Assembly (NCBI RefSeq): GCF_902491285.1
Contig: NZ_CABUHK010000014.1
Location: 14,544 to 78,543, forward strand
Length of the DNA stretch: 64,000 nucleotides
Reading direction: 5' to 3'
From: an uncultured Bacteroides sp.
GTDB lineage: Bacteria > Bacteroidota > Bacteroidia > Bacteroidales > Bacteroidaceae
Shown here piece by piece: positions 1 to 8,735 of the stretch. Both the position numbers and the translations under genes were made by a program. Numbering within the stretch: the first letter of the stretch is position 1; every line of letters starts with the position of its first letter. Below the pieces are notes generated by a model. That model searched no databases and was not told where the DNA came from. It saw only the letters and a list, made by a program, of their open reading frames with translations.

Positions 1-1599
1 GATAATCTCTTCGTCATGTTCCACGACCACTACCGTGTTGCCTAACTGTTGCAGTTGGCGTAATACATAAATCAACCGGTCTGTATCACGGCTGTGAAGC
101 CCGATACTTGGCTCGTCAAGAATATAAAGACTGCCTACAAGGCTGCTGCCTAGTGATGTTGCCAGATTGATACGCTGGCTTTCTCCACCGGACAGGGAAT
201 TACTGAGACGGTTCAAGGTCAGGTATCCCAAACCTACATCAATCAGGAAGTGGATACGGTTGTTAATTTCAATCAGGATACGGCGGGCTACATCGCTGTC
301 GTGCTCGTTGAGTTCCAGACCGTCAAAGAATTGCTTTAATTCCGTAATAGGTAAATCTACCAGTTCGGAGATATTCTTACCGCCTACCCGTACATATCCG
401 GCTTCCGGTTTCAGACGTGTGCCGTGACATTTCGGACAAAGCGTCTTTCCCCGGTAACGTGCAAGCATCACACGATATTGTATCTTGTATTGGTTCTCTT
501 CCAGCATCTTGAAAAAATCGTTGATACCGTGGAAGTATTGGTTGCCTTCCCAAAGTAGCCGGCGTTGTGCATCCGTCAATTCATAATAAGGTGTGAATAT
601 CGGGAAATCGAACTTGTCCGCATTGTGGATCAACTCATCTTTCCACTCTCCCATCTTTTCACCACGCCAGCATACAATAGCCCCTTCATAAACCGATAAA
701 GAACGGTTCGGCACAACCAGATGTTCGTCGATACCGATCACCTTACCGAAACCTTCGCAGGTAGGACAGGCGCCGATAGGAGAGTTGAACGAGAACATCT
801 GGTCGTTCGGTTCTTCAAAGACGATGCCGTCCGCTTCGAATTTCGTGCTGAAAGTGTGTAGCTTCGTTGTTCCGTCCGAAAGATAGAAACGCAACATACA
901 GGTTCCGTCACCTTCATACATGGCTGTTTCGGCAGAGTCGGTGAGCCGGCTCATGGCATCTTTAGTGTTGGCTACCGCCATACGGTCTACCAGCAGATGG
1001 ACTTCATCACCTGCCACGGGCGTATATTCATCTATACGTTTCATTTCACCGTTCACTTCGATACGGTTGAAACCCTGTTTCAAGTCTATTTCCAACTGTT
1101 GTTGCAGGGTGCGGTCTTCACGCAGGCGGATCGGTGTCAGTACCGTATATCTTGTACCTTCTGGATACGAGAGCATGCAGTTGACAATATCTTCCGTCGA
1201 ATGTTTCTTCACCTCTTGCCCGCTGACGGGGCTGTACGTTTTCCCTACGCGGGAGTAGAGCAGGCGGAGATATTCGTAAATCTCGGTCGAAGTTCCCACG
1301 GTAGAACGTGGATTTCGGCTGTTTACTTTCTGTTCGATGGCAATGGCGGGTGGAATACCTTTGATGAAGTCACATTCCGGTTTGCTCATTCGACCCAGGA
1401 ACTGGCGTGCATAGCTGCTCAGACTTTCTACATATCGGCGTTGCCCCTCGGCATAGAGCGTATCAAAAGCGAGGGAAGATTTTCCGGAACCCGATAATCC
1501 GGTGATTACAACAAGTTTGTTGCGTGGTATATCTACATCGATGTTTTTTAGGTTATTTACTCGTGCACCTTTTATCGAAATATAGTTGTTTTCTGACAT
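1..1599 (-). CDS. uvrA: UvrA, excinuclease ABC subunit A (5' part; runs off the window)
   Basis: DNA-damage recognition ATPase of nucleotide excision repair. Only residues 1-533 of roughly 940 are present. The translation begins [20 protein letters not shown] and shows the first Walker A (GLSGSGKSS), a zinc-finger pair (ACPTC and, later, CPKCHGTRL), the ABC signature LSGGESQRI near residue 468, and a Walker [11 protein letters not shown] followed by the VVVVEHDEE switch histidine. The ATG at 1597-1599 is chosen because it matches the UvrA N-terminus and lies 28 bases from a good -7 box. It is divergent from the GHL10-like gene, with back-to-back promoters in about 95 bp. Nothing is odd in the visible part. 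Identification is certain from motifs. Confidence 0.96.
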   Translation of the reverse strand, partial: MSENNYISIKGARVNNLKNIDVDIPRNKLVVITGLSGSGKSSLAFDTLYAEGQRRYVESLSSYARQFLGRMSKPECDFIKGIPPAIAIEQKVNSRNPRSTVGTSTEIYEYLRLLYSRVGKTYSPVSGQEVKKHSTEDIVNCMLSYPEGTRYTVLTPIRLREDRTLQQQLEIDLKQGFNRIEVNGEMKRIDEYTPVAGDEVHLLVDRMAVANTKDAMSRLTDSAETAMYEGDGTCMLRFYLSDGTTKLHTFSTKFEADGIVFEEPNDQMFSFNSPIGACPTCEGFGKVIGIDEHLVVPNRSLSVYEGAIVCWRGEKMGEWKDELIHNADKFDFPIFTPYYELTDAQRRLLWEGNQYFHGINDFFKMLEENQYKIQYRVMLARYRGKTLCPKCHGTRLKPEAGYVRVGGKNISELVDLPITELKQFFDGLELNEHDSDVARRILIEINNRIHFLIDVGLGYLTLNRLSNSLSGGESQRINLATSLGSSLVGSLYILDEPSIGLHSRDTDRLIYVLRQLQQLGNTVVVVEHDEEII

Positions 1600-1627
1600 A
1601 AAATACTCCTTGTTTTATGGTAGTCGG

Positions 1628-1635
1628 CAAAGTTA
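1628..1635 (-). promoter_or_regulatory. -7 promoter box for uvrA
   Basis: Reads TAACTTTG on the minus strand, a full match to the Bacteroides -7 consensus TAnnTTTG, 28 bases before the uvrA ATG. I do not see a clear -33 TTTG. Confidence 0.55.
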
Positions 1636-1658
1636 GCGAATTTATCGGGAGTTTGTAT

Positions 1659-1666
1659 TATCTTTG
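1659..1666 (+). promoter_or_regulatory. -7 promoter box for the GHL10-like gene
   Basis: TATCTTTG matches TAnnTTTG and lies 28 bases before the ATG at 1695. It lies inside the longest possible reading frame, which supports using the internal ATG as the real start. Confidence 0.55.
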
Positions 1667-1694
1667 CGTCACATTATTACGATTTAAGAATATT

Positions 1695-3203
1695 ATGAAG
1701 CTGAAAAACTATCTTTTACTTTTAGCTCTTCTTCTTGCGGTAGGAGTGAGGGCGCAGGTGCCAACCGGCAATAAATACCCCAAACGTGAATTTCGTGCGG
1801 CATGGATACAGGCTGTCAACGGACAGTTCCGCGGTATTCCTACCGAACGGCTGAAACAGACGTTGATTAGCCAGTTGAACTCTCTTCAGGGAGCCGGCAT
1901 TAATGCGATTATCTTCCAGGTACGTCCCGAAGCGGATGCGTTGTACGCTTCACAACATGAACCGTGGAGTCGTTTCCTGACCGGCACTCAGGGGCAGATT
2001 CCTTCTCCTATGTGGGACCCGATGCAGTTTATGATTGAAGAGTGCCAGAAGCGGAATATGGAGTTTCATGCCTGGATTAATCCTTACCGTGTGAAGACTT
2101 CATTGAAGAACCAGTTGGCACCGGAGCATATTTACCATCAGCATCCTGAATGGTTCGTTACGTATGGCGACCAGTTATACTTCGACCCGGCACTTCCCGA
2201 AAGCCGGGAATACATTTGCAAAATTGTGACTGATATCGTGTCCCGTTATGATGTGGATGCCATCCATATGGATGATTATTTCTATCCTTATCCTGTCAGG
2301 GGATTGGATTTCCCGGATGATGCGAGCTTTGCCCGTTATGGCGGCGGATTCACGAATAAGGCAGACTGGCGTCGTAGTAATGTCAATGTGTTGATAAAGA
2401 AGCTTCACGAGACTATCCGTGGGATAAAACCGTGGGTGAAATTCGGTATCAGTCCGTTTGGTATTTACCGTAATCAGAAGAGCGACCCGTTGGGAAGTAA
2501 TACGAACGGTTTGCAGAATTACGATGATTTGTATGCCGATGTCCTGCTTTGGGCACGCGAGGGATGGATTGATTATAATATTCCGCAGATTTATTGGGAA
2601 GTCGGGCATAAGGCGGCCGATTACGAGACATTGGTGAAATGGTGGGCTACCCACTCGGAAAACCGTCCGTTGTTTATCGGTCAGTCTGTGCCGAACACTA
2701 TCCAACATGCCGATCCGCAGAATCCTTCCATCAATCAGCTTCCACGGAAGATGGCTTTGCAACGTGCTTATCAGACGATTGGCGGTAGCTGCCAATGGTA
2801 TGCGTCGGCTGTTGTCGAGAATCAAGGTAGATACCGTGACGCTTTAGTCAGTGAATACCATAAGTATCCCGCTTTGATTCCTGTCTTTGACTTTATGGAT
2901 GACAAGGCTCCGGACAAAGTGCGCAAGATGAAGAAAGTATGGACAGAAGATGGTTATGTTCTTTTTTGGACTGCTCCGAAGGCGGATACAGAAATGGATA
3001 AAGCTGTCCGATATGTAGTTTACCGCTTTAGTGGAAAAGAAAAGGTGAACCTCGATGATCCTTCACATATTGTAGATATTACCCGCAATCCTTTCTACAA
3101 ACTTCCATACGAAACGGGAAAAACTAAACACCGCTATGTAGTAACAGCTTTGGACCGTCTTCATAATGAATCGAAGTCTGTAAGTAAGAAGGTGAAACTA
3201 TAA
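1695..3203 (+). CDS. Glycoside-hydrolase-like family 10 (GHL10/DUF187) secreted protein
   Basis: A 502-residue exported protein. The signal peptide is MKLKNYLLLLALLLAVGVRAQ. The following TIM-barrel domain (about 35-400) carries family motifs AAWIQAVNG, FQVRPEADALY, FHAWINPYRV, IHMDDYFYPYP and PQIYWE. A C-terminal beta-rich, Fn3-like segment (about 415-502) starts near the APDKVRKMK stretch. GHL10 proteins resemble glycoside hydrolases; I infer a periplasmic or surface glycan role, substrate unknown. The ATG at 1695 is preferred over a start 26 codons upstream because the signal peptide begins there and the promoter overlaps the longer version. The gene stands alone and ends in a strong terminator shared with the convergent chromate transporter gene. 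Confidence 0.85.
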   Translation: MKLKNYLLLLALLLAVGVRAQVPTGNKYPKREFRAAWIQAVNGQFRGIPTERLKQTLISQLNSLQGAGINAIIFQVRPEADALYASQHEPWSRFLTGTQGQIPSPMWDPMQFMIEECQKRNMEFHAWINPYRVKTSLKNQLAPEHIYHQHPEWFVTYGDQLYFDPALPESREYICKIVTDIVSRYDVDAIHMDDYFYPYPVRGLDFPDDASFARYGGGFTNKADWRRSNVNVLIKKLHETIRGIKPWVKFGISPFGIYRNQKSDPLGSNTNGLQNYDDLYADVLLWAREGWIDYNIPQIYWEVGHKAADYETLVKWWATHSENRPLFIGQSVPNTIQHADPQNPSINQLPRKMALQRAYQTIGGSCQWYASAVVENQGRYRDALVSEYHKYPALIPVFDFMDDKAPDKVRKMKKVWTEDGYVLFWTAPKADTEMDKAVRYVVYRFSGKEKVNLDDPSHIVDITRNPFYKLPYETGKTKHRYVVTALDRLHNESKSVSKKVKL

Positions 3204-3225
3204 AGTGTAAATAATGAGGAATAAG

Positions 3226-3277
3226 AAATAAAGGATGAAGAACTTTGCTGTGTGGCGGTTCTTCATCCTTTATTTTT
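3226..3277. terminator. Bidirectional terminator between the GHL10-like gene and the chromate transporter gene
   Basis: Perfect inverted repeat, arms 3226-3243 and 3258-3275 (18 bp each), T-rich on both strands, between convergent genes. Confidence 0.85.
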
Positions 3278-3825
3278 TAGTAAAGCAACAATCCTGCAAT
3301 ACCGCAAGCAATAATCATCAGAATCGGATTTGCTTTATATTTTCTCGTTCCGATAAAAGCAATCAGGAAGATAATGATACTGATAACGAATGAATAAGTA
3401 TCTTCCGTAGGTGATCCGAAGTTCTCTACGTTCATTAATACCAGTGCGGCAGAAGCCAGCAACCCGACAACTGCCGGACGCAATCCGCTGAAAATAGACT
3501 CTACTACCGGATGTTTCTGATATTTCAGAAAGAATTTACTAATGGTCAGCATTAAGATAAAAGAGGGTAGGACTACCGCAAAGGTAGCAACGATAGACCC
3601 CCATACACTGCCTGTAGAAGTGAATCCTACATAAGTTGCCGCATTGATACCTATTGGTCCCGGTGTCATCTGGCTGATTGCGACAATATCCGTGAACTCT
3701 TGCGAACTTACCCATCCATAGCGGGTCACCACCTCACCTTGAATCATGGAAAGCATGGCATAACCACCGCCGAAGCCGAAGAGCCCGATTTTGAAAAACG
3801 TATAGAATAACTGTAGATAAATCAT
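3277..3825 (-). CDS. Chromate transporter family protein, short form (second of a pair)
   Basis: A 182-residue inner-membrane protein of the CHR family. It has one CHR domain with the motifs GFGGGYAML near residue 17 and SQMTPGPIGINAATYVG near 50, then several hydrophobic helices. Half-size CHR proteins usually work as a pair encoded by adjacent genes. The paralogue lies immediately upstream at 3894-4445 in the same orientation, 68 bp away, so the two probably form the transporter together. The substrate could be chromate/sulfate or another anion; the sequence does not decide this. Confidence 0.88.
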   Translation of the reverse strand: MIYLQLFYTFFKIGLFGFGGGYAMLSMIQGEVVTRYGWVSSQEFTDIVAISQMTPGPIGINAATYVGFTSTGSVWGSIVATFAVVLPSFILMLTISKFFLKYQKHPVVESIFSGLRPAVVGLLASAALVLMNVENFGSPTEDTYSFVISIIIFLIAFIGTRKYKANPILMIIACGIAGLLLY

Positions 3826-3893
3826 ATGATTAATAATTTATATAATAATGTTAGGCGTATCCGTGTAATCTTTGCCTTCTCAACTTTACATTC

Positions 3894-4445
3894 TCAACTC
3901 TCAACTTCTTTGCCTTTTCTAAATTTTCCCCAAAGAAAGCCACCTACGCCCGCAGCGATGATAATCCAGATAGGAGAGAACCCCAACAGCCAGATTAGCA
4001 GTGCCGAAACAACGGGAATCCACAGGTTATAGCGGTTGATTTTCGCCGACCGTCCCATCGTAAAAGTCGGTGCGGCGATGAGTGCTACTACTGCCGGGCG
4101 GATTCCTTTGAAGATGCGTTCCACTATCGGATTGTCTTTGAAACTATGGAAGAATAGGGCAATAGCCAATATAATAATGAAAGACGGCAAGATCGTTCCT
4201 AATGCCGTGACAATACTCCCCCTAATCCCGCGTAGCTTATATCCTATAAAGATAGAAATATTAACCGCCAGTATGCCGGGGGCAGATTGGGAGATAGCCA
4301 GCAAGTCGATAAAGTCTTCCTGTGCTATCCATTTCCGCTTGGTGACGATTTCATTTTCGATTAACGGCACCATTGCGTACCCGCCGCCAATGGTAAAAGC
4401 GCCGATTTTAAAAAAGATTCCAAATGATTCGAGATAAATATTCAT
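3894..4445 (-). CDS. Chromate transporter family protein, short form (first of a pair)
   Basis: A 183-residue membrane protein with one CHR domain: GAFTIGGGYAMVPL near residue 17 and AISQSAPGILAVNISIFIG near 50. Its ATG overlaps the TGA stop of the upstream HTCS regulator as ATGA (4442-4445), so translation is probably coupled to the regulator. Its 3' end contains a heptad repeat of TCTCAAC (3878, 3892 and 3899 on the plus strand). Pairing with the gene at 3277-3825 is inferred from adjacency and family habit. Confidence 0.88.
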   Translation of the reverse strand: MNIYLESFGIFFKIGAFTIGGGYAMVPLIENEIVTKRKWIAQEDFIDLLAISQSAPGILAVNISIFIGYKLRGIRGSIVTALGTILPSFIIILAIALFFHSFKDNPIVERIFKGIRPAVVALIAAPTFTMGRSAKINRYNLWIPVVSALLIWLLGFSPIWIIIAAGVGGFLWGKFRKGKEVES

Positions 4446-7400
4446 TCTTCTTTTTCTCCTTCTTTTTTATTTACTGCTTTTTTTTCTTTGAAGTATTGGC
4501 TGGGACTTACATTATAATGCTTCTTAAATACTTCACGGAAGTATTTGGCATCACTAAATCCTGTCATTTCCGCTATTTCTGTTATACTATGTATGTCTTC
4601 TTTGAGCAATCTTACGGCACGTTTCAGGCGGATCAGCCGGATATAATCTCCCGGCGACTGGTCGGTCAGTGCTCTTAATTTGTTGTAGAAACTGGTGCGG
4701 CTCATACCCATCAGGCTGCAAAGCACATCTACTGTGAGAGCCGGATTATCGATGTTATCTTCTATATTCTTCTTCACGTTTGCGATAAATTTCCAGTCAA
4801 TATCCTGTGAGCAATTGATACAGTCTTCATCGTGCTCCTCTTCTTCTTCTTCTTCCAGGCTGGCATACTTGCTGCGCAGAAGCGCGCGGTTAGCCAGCAG
4901 ATTCGAGATATTTGCTTTTAATATACCGATATTGAACGGTTTCACCACATACTTGTCTGCTCCGGTGTTGAGTCCAGAGAGAATGTCCTTCTCGTTGTTG
5001 AGGGCTGTCAACAGAATAACGGGAATATGTGATGTTTCGATATTGTTCTTGATAGCCTTACACAATTCGTCCCCTCGCATTTCCGGCATCATGATGTCGG
5101 AGATAACCAGTTCCGGCTTATATTCGGGAATAATTATCAAGGCTTCTTTTCCGTTGGAACAAACCTGGATGGTATAATCATCAGATAATGTTTGTGACAG
5201 ATAGGTACGTAACTCGTCATTATCTTCCACGATTAAGATTCGTTGGTGGTCTGCATTCTTCTTCTTTTGTACAGTCTCGTAAATCTCGGGTGATGGAGGC
5301 GGAACGTCGCTGATAGTCTTGATTTCCTGACGTTGTTGTTTGCCTGGAGTTGCCAAATGCGCCTTACGATAGAGTTTGCTGTTCTTCGGGAAAGTGATTT
5401 TAATCACAGAACCCTGGTTCTCTACGCTCGACAGATTAATCTTTCCTTTGTGCAGCCGGACTAGTTTCCATACGAGCATCAGTCCGATACCGCTGCCGGT
5501 CACTTTGGAGTTGACGGTGTTACTGCCACGGAAATGAAGTTTGAACAGCTTGTTTTGTTCGCTGGCCGGGATACCGATGCCTGTATCTCTGACTTCCACG
5601 CTCCACGAATCGGTTGTTTCTGAGACGAAAATCTGCACGTTTCCATTTTCCGGCGTATATTTCAATGCGTTTGAAATGATGTTCTTGAAGATAGACTCCA
5701 TCTTCTCCTTGTCAAACCAGACATTCATGTATTTGAAATTGCTTTCATAGGTAAAGTTGATATGTTTGATATTGGCATACTGCTGGAACGCATTGAATAT
5801 TTCATTCATAAACGTATTGATTTCATGTTCCGAGATATATAGTTCGGAAGAATATACGTCCGCCCGTTCAAAGTTTATAAGATTGGTCGTGAGACGTAGC
5901 AGGGCATTCACATTACGTAAAGCCGTATTCATATTCGAAACACCCTCTTTGCTTAATGCTTCCTTTTCGCGAAGCTCTTCCAAGGGAGCTTTGATGAGTG
6001 TCAATGGAGTGCGGATATCATGTGCCGTATTGATGAAGAAGTGTATTTTCTCATCGGAGACTTTACGCTGTTTTCTTAAAATAAAAATACGCAGTAGAAT
6101 TGCAGCAATGAGGGATAGTATGCCTGCATATAATAGCATTGCCCAGAATGTCAGCCAGAAAGGCTGGGCAATGATAATATCCAGACTTCTCTCTTCGAGT
6201 ACGATTCGTTTATCTTCATTGGAGATGGTACGTACTTTCAGTGTATATGCGCCCGGCGCAAGATTGGTGTAACGGATTGTATTTTCGCTGCTGGGTTTGC
6301 TCCATTCTGTGTAGAATCCTTCCAGCTTCCAGGAATAAAGAATGTTGGAAGGATAATCATAGTTGATGGAAGAAACCTGCAGGGAGAAAATATTCTGATT
6401 GTATTTTAATTTCAGAACTTTGGTATCATTGATACTTTCTTTTAACGGAGAATTTTCATCTCCCGGGTAAACAGTCTGATAGAAAAGTTTGAAGTCGCTG
6501 AAAATCATCTTGGATGAATAGTTTCTGGGCAGTTTCATGTCTTTATGAAACTCGACTGCCCCGTCAGAACTGCCAAAGATAAAGTTATTGTTTTTGCGTA
6601 GTACGCCTGCCAGTGCATTGAAGTGCGTAGTCATTAATCCCATATCCTCCGTCCAGTTATGGAATTTCTTTTCTTGAGGATAAAAGCTTGTCAATCCGGT
6701 TTCTGTCCCCATCAGTATTTCTTCATCCGCATCCGATAATATAGTATAGATATTATTGGATATTAAGGCACAGTTTTCCGAGTGATAATGAGTGAACAGC
6801 TTCTTGTTAAAATCATAGATCAAGAGTCCTGAACCACTCGTTCCTATATATAATGAACCGTTTTTTGCCTGATACAGAGAGTAGATATAGGTTGATTCTA
6901 CCGGTAGCTTGATGCGTTCCCATTTTCCGGATTCTTTGTCCAGCAGATATAAGCCCGTGGCGCTACCTATCCACATACTTTTATCATCTTTCTCGACGAT
7001 GGCGGTAATGGAATTCAAACCGGGGTAAAGTCGTACGTCCTGTGTTTTCAGATGGATACGTTTCAGGTTGTAAAATCCTCCGGACCAGATGTATCCCTGT
7101 GAATCCATGCGGATGTCACGTATGTATTTATCCGGTCGCATACTGGTTTGGGTGTACAGCGGCGGCATGAAATAACTGACGCTAAAGGATTTTTTATCTA
7201 TTTGGTAAGCGCCGGAAGAATAACCGCCTGCCCAGATAGTTCCGGGAGCTACCTCGCAGAGAGTGAGGAATATATGACTCTTATTTTCCTGTGACTTATC
7301 GAAAGAACTGAGTACCGAACGCCACTGTCCGGTCTTTGAATTGAAAAAGCTGATACCATTGTTCGTTGCAAACCATAAATCTCCGTCCCGGTCCTCAATG

Positions 7401-8461
7401 ATTGCATTCACTTGGTCATTGATTAGGGACTGCTTGTTGCCTATGGAGTGCTTTATCCATTTATAACTGGAATAGCGGTTGTTCTGTACCGTTACTCCGA
7501 TGGGATAATTAGCCAGCCAGATCCGTTCTTCGTCATCCACATAAATATCATTGATGCTGTTGCCGTTCATGCTGTTATTGCTGTTGTAGTCTGTGATGAT
7601 ATATGGATCCATCCGGAAGGTTTCGGTATTCATTTTGTGCACACCGCCGCCATCCGTAGCTATCAGTAATTCTTTCTTGTTCAGTGGCTTGAATTTATTA
7701 ATAGTGATATCATTCAGGTTGTTCTTCGGTTGTACGACCGACTTGAGACTCATGTCGTAGACAAAGATGCCTCGCAGGAAGGTTCCTATGAATAGTTTGC
7801 CGGCCTTTCTGTCGAAATGTAAATCGCTGACCTGGAACTTCACATTCTCCAGCTTGTCGCAATTAATAAGCTCCAGGGTGTCATTCTCCAGTTTGGCATA
7901 GTGTATCCCCATTTCCGTGCCAATGAAGTAATGTGACTCGTCTATCTGCTCAATGTCAGTGATTTCCTCTTTTATTTCATTCTTGATAGGACATACTTGA
8001 TCGGTTTCCGTGTTATAAAGAAAGATTGTTTCTTCGTTACACAGCCATATATGGTTGTTTTTGTCGAGCCAGGCAAAACTGACCGGAGCAGGCAAGTCGC
8101 GAAAGTTCTCTATCGGCAATTTGTAGACAAGTTCGAAACGGTCGTGCACCTGGTCGTATCGGAATATCTTACCTTTCTTGCCGATTTCCCACAGGACTCC
8201 ATCCTGGTTGATGTACAGCCAGTTGAGGTTTAACAGAGAATTCACTTCTGTGTCACCATCCATCAACTTATATCGCTTGAAACTTTTTCCGTTGTATCTA
8301 TCAATACCTTCGTGTGTTAGAAACCACATATAGCCGGTTCTATCTTTTTGAATGCAATAAACTCGCCGGTTGCTTAACCCATCCTCTACTCCTAGATATT
8401 GATAGGTCTGAGCGACACAGGTTAAAGGAAACAATAATAATAGAAAAATCCACTTTTTCAT
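4442..8461 (-). CDS. Hybrid two-component system (HTCS) sensor kinase/AraC regulator
   Basis: A 1339-residue one-protein signalling system. Order: signal peptide (MKKWIFLLLLFPLTCVAQ); beta-propeller sensor repeats (about 20-680); Y_Y_Y domain (about 687-747); membrane helix (about 770-796); HisKA with the phospho-acceptor H814 in NTAHDIRTPL; HATPase with DTGIGIP near 959 and GSGIGLML near 990; receiver with phospho-Asp D1122 (SDIMMPEM) and KPF; an acidic run of eight glutamates with aspartates; and an AraC-type DNA-binding domain to the C-terminus. All key residues are present. The ATG at 8461 begins the signal peptide and lies 55 bases from a -7 box; the 48 extra upstream codons are not signal-like. 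HTCS proteins normally control an adjacent polysaccharide-utilisation locus, but here the only co-oriented neighbours are the chromate transporters. Confidence 0.95.
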   Translation of the reverse strand: MKKWIFLLLLFPLTCVAQTYQYLGVEDGLSNRRVYCIQKDRTGYMWFLTHEGIDRYNGKSFKRYKLMDGDTEVNSLLNLNWLYINQDGVLWEIGKKGKIFRYDQVHDRFELVYKLPIENFRDLPAPVSFAWLDKNNHIWLCNEETIFLYNTETDQVCPIKNEIKEEITDIEQIDESHYFIGTEMGIHYAKLENDTLELINCDKLENVKFQVSDLHFDRKAGKLFIGTFLRGIFVYDMSLKSVVQPKNNLNDITINKFKPLNKKELLIATDGGGVHKMNTETFRMDPYIITDYNSNNSMNGNSINDIYVDDEERIWLANYPIGVTVQNNRYSSYKWIKHSIGNKQSLINDQVNAIIEDRDGDLWFATNNGISFFNSKTGQWRSVLSSFDKSQENKSHIFLTLCEVAPGTIWAGGYSSGAYQIDKKSFSVSYFMPPLYTQTSMRPDKYIRDIRMDSQGYIWSGGFYNLKRIHLKTQDVRLYPGLNSITAIVEKDDKSMWIGSATGLYLLDKESGKWERIKLPVESTYIYSLYQAKNGSLYIGTSGSGLLIYDFNKKLFTHYHSENCALISNNIYTILSDADEEILMGTETGLTSFYPQEKKFHNWTEDMGLMTTHFNALAGVLRKNNNFIFGSSDGAVEFHKDMKLPRNYSSKMIFSDFKLFYQTVYPGDENSPLKESINDTKVLKLKYNQNIFSLQVSSINYDYPSNILYSWKLEGFYTEWSKPSSENTIRYTNLAPGAYTLKVRTISNEDKRIVLEERSLDIIIAQPFWLTFWAMLLYAGILSLIAAILLRIFILRKQRKVSDEKIHFFINTAHDIRTPLTLIKAPLEELREKEALSKEGVSNMNTALRNVNALLRLTTNLINFERADVYSSELYISEHEINTFMNEIFNAFQQYANIKHINFTYESNFKYMNVWFDKEKMESIFKNIISNALKYTPENGNVQIFVSETTDSWSVEVRDTGIGIPASEQNKLFKLHFRGSNTVNSKVTGSGIGLMLVWKLVRLHKGKINLSSVENQGSVIKITFPKNSKLYRKAHLATPGKQQRQEIKTISDVPPPSPEIYETVQKKKNADHQRILIVEDNDELRTYLSQTLSDDYTIQVCSNGKEALIIIPEYKPELVISDIMMPEMRGDELCKAIKNNIETSHIPVILLTALNNEKDILSGLNTGADKYVVKPFNIGILKANISNLLANRALLRSKYASLEEEEEEEHDEDCINCSQDIDWKFIANVKKNIEDNIDNPALTVDVLCSLMGMSRTSFYNKLRALTDQSPGDYIRLIRLKRAVRLLKEDIHSITEIAEMTGFSDAKYFREVFKKHYNVSPSQYFKEKKAVNKKEGEKEE

Positions 8462-8515
8462 ACAAATAGGACTTTTAAGGGTTATTGAATCTTGTTTCAG
8501 AGGGGGAAAGTTTGA

Positions 8516-8523
8516 CAAAATTA
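8516..8523 (-). promoter_or_regulatory. -7 promoter box for the HTCS gene
   Basis: TAATTTTG on the minus strand fits TAnnTTTG, 55 bases upstream of the ATG at 8461. Confidence 0.4.
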
Positions 8524-8671
8524 ATAAGAATTTTCGATACTGCAAAATTTTATGGCAAGATAACACGGCTCTTAAAGTGAAGCGAATCAGGTATTTTGCC
8601 ACCATTTGTATAAGCTGTTTATTTATGGAGATTTAGTTGCAAAAAACGGAATTACGGTAGCAAAAAAGAGG

Positions 8672-8707
8672 AAAAGAAAAGGCCGGTATTTCAAAAAAAT
8701 ACCAGCC
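8672..8707 (-). terminator. Terminator of purL
   Basis: Minus-strand hairpin with 11-bp arms (8681-8691 and 8697-8707; one T-G wobble that would be a C-A mismatch on the plus strand) followed by a T-rich tail. Confidence 0.75.
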
Positions 8708-8735
8708 TTTCTTGGATGAAATATAAAAGAAGTTT

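Noticed and set aside
997..1497. 166-residue plus-strand frame within uvrA
   Set aside because: The opposite strand encodes clear UvrA motifs throughout this stretch.
3878..3905. TCTCAAC heptad repeat as another member of the 22-bp array family
   Set aside because: The period is 7/14 bp and it lies partly in the 3' end of a coding gene; not the same pattern.
8462..8605. 48-codon N-terminal extension of the HTCS
   Set aside because: It overlaps the likely promoter and precedes a clear signal peptide.
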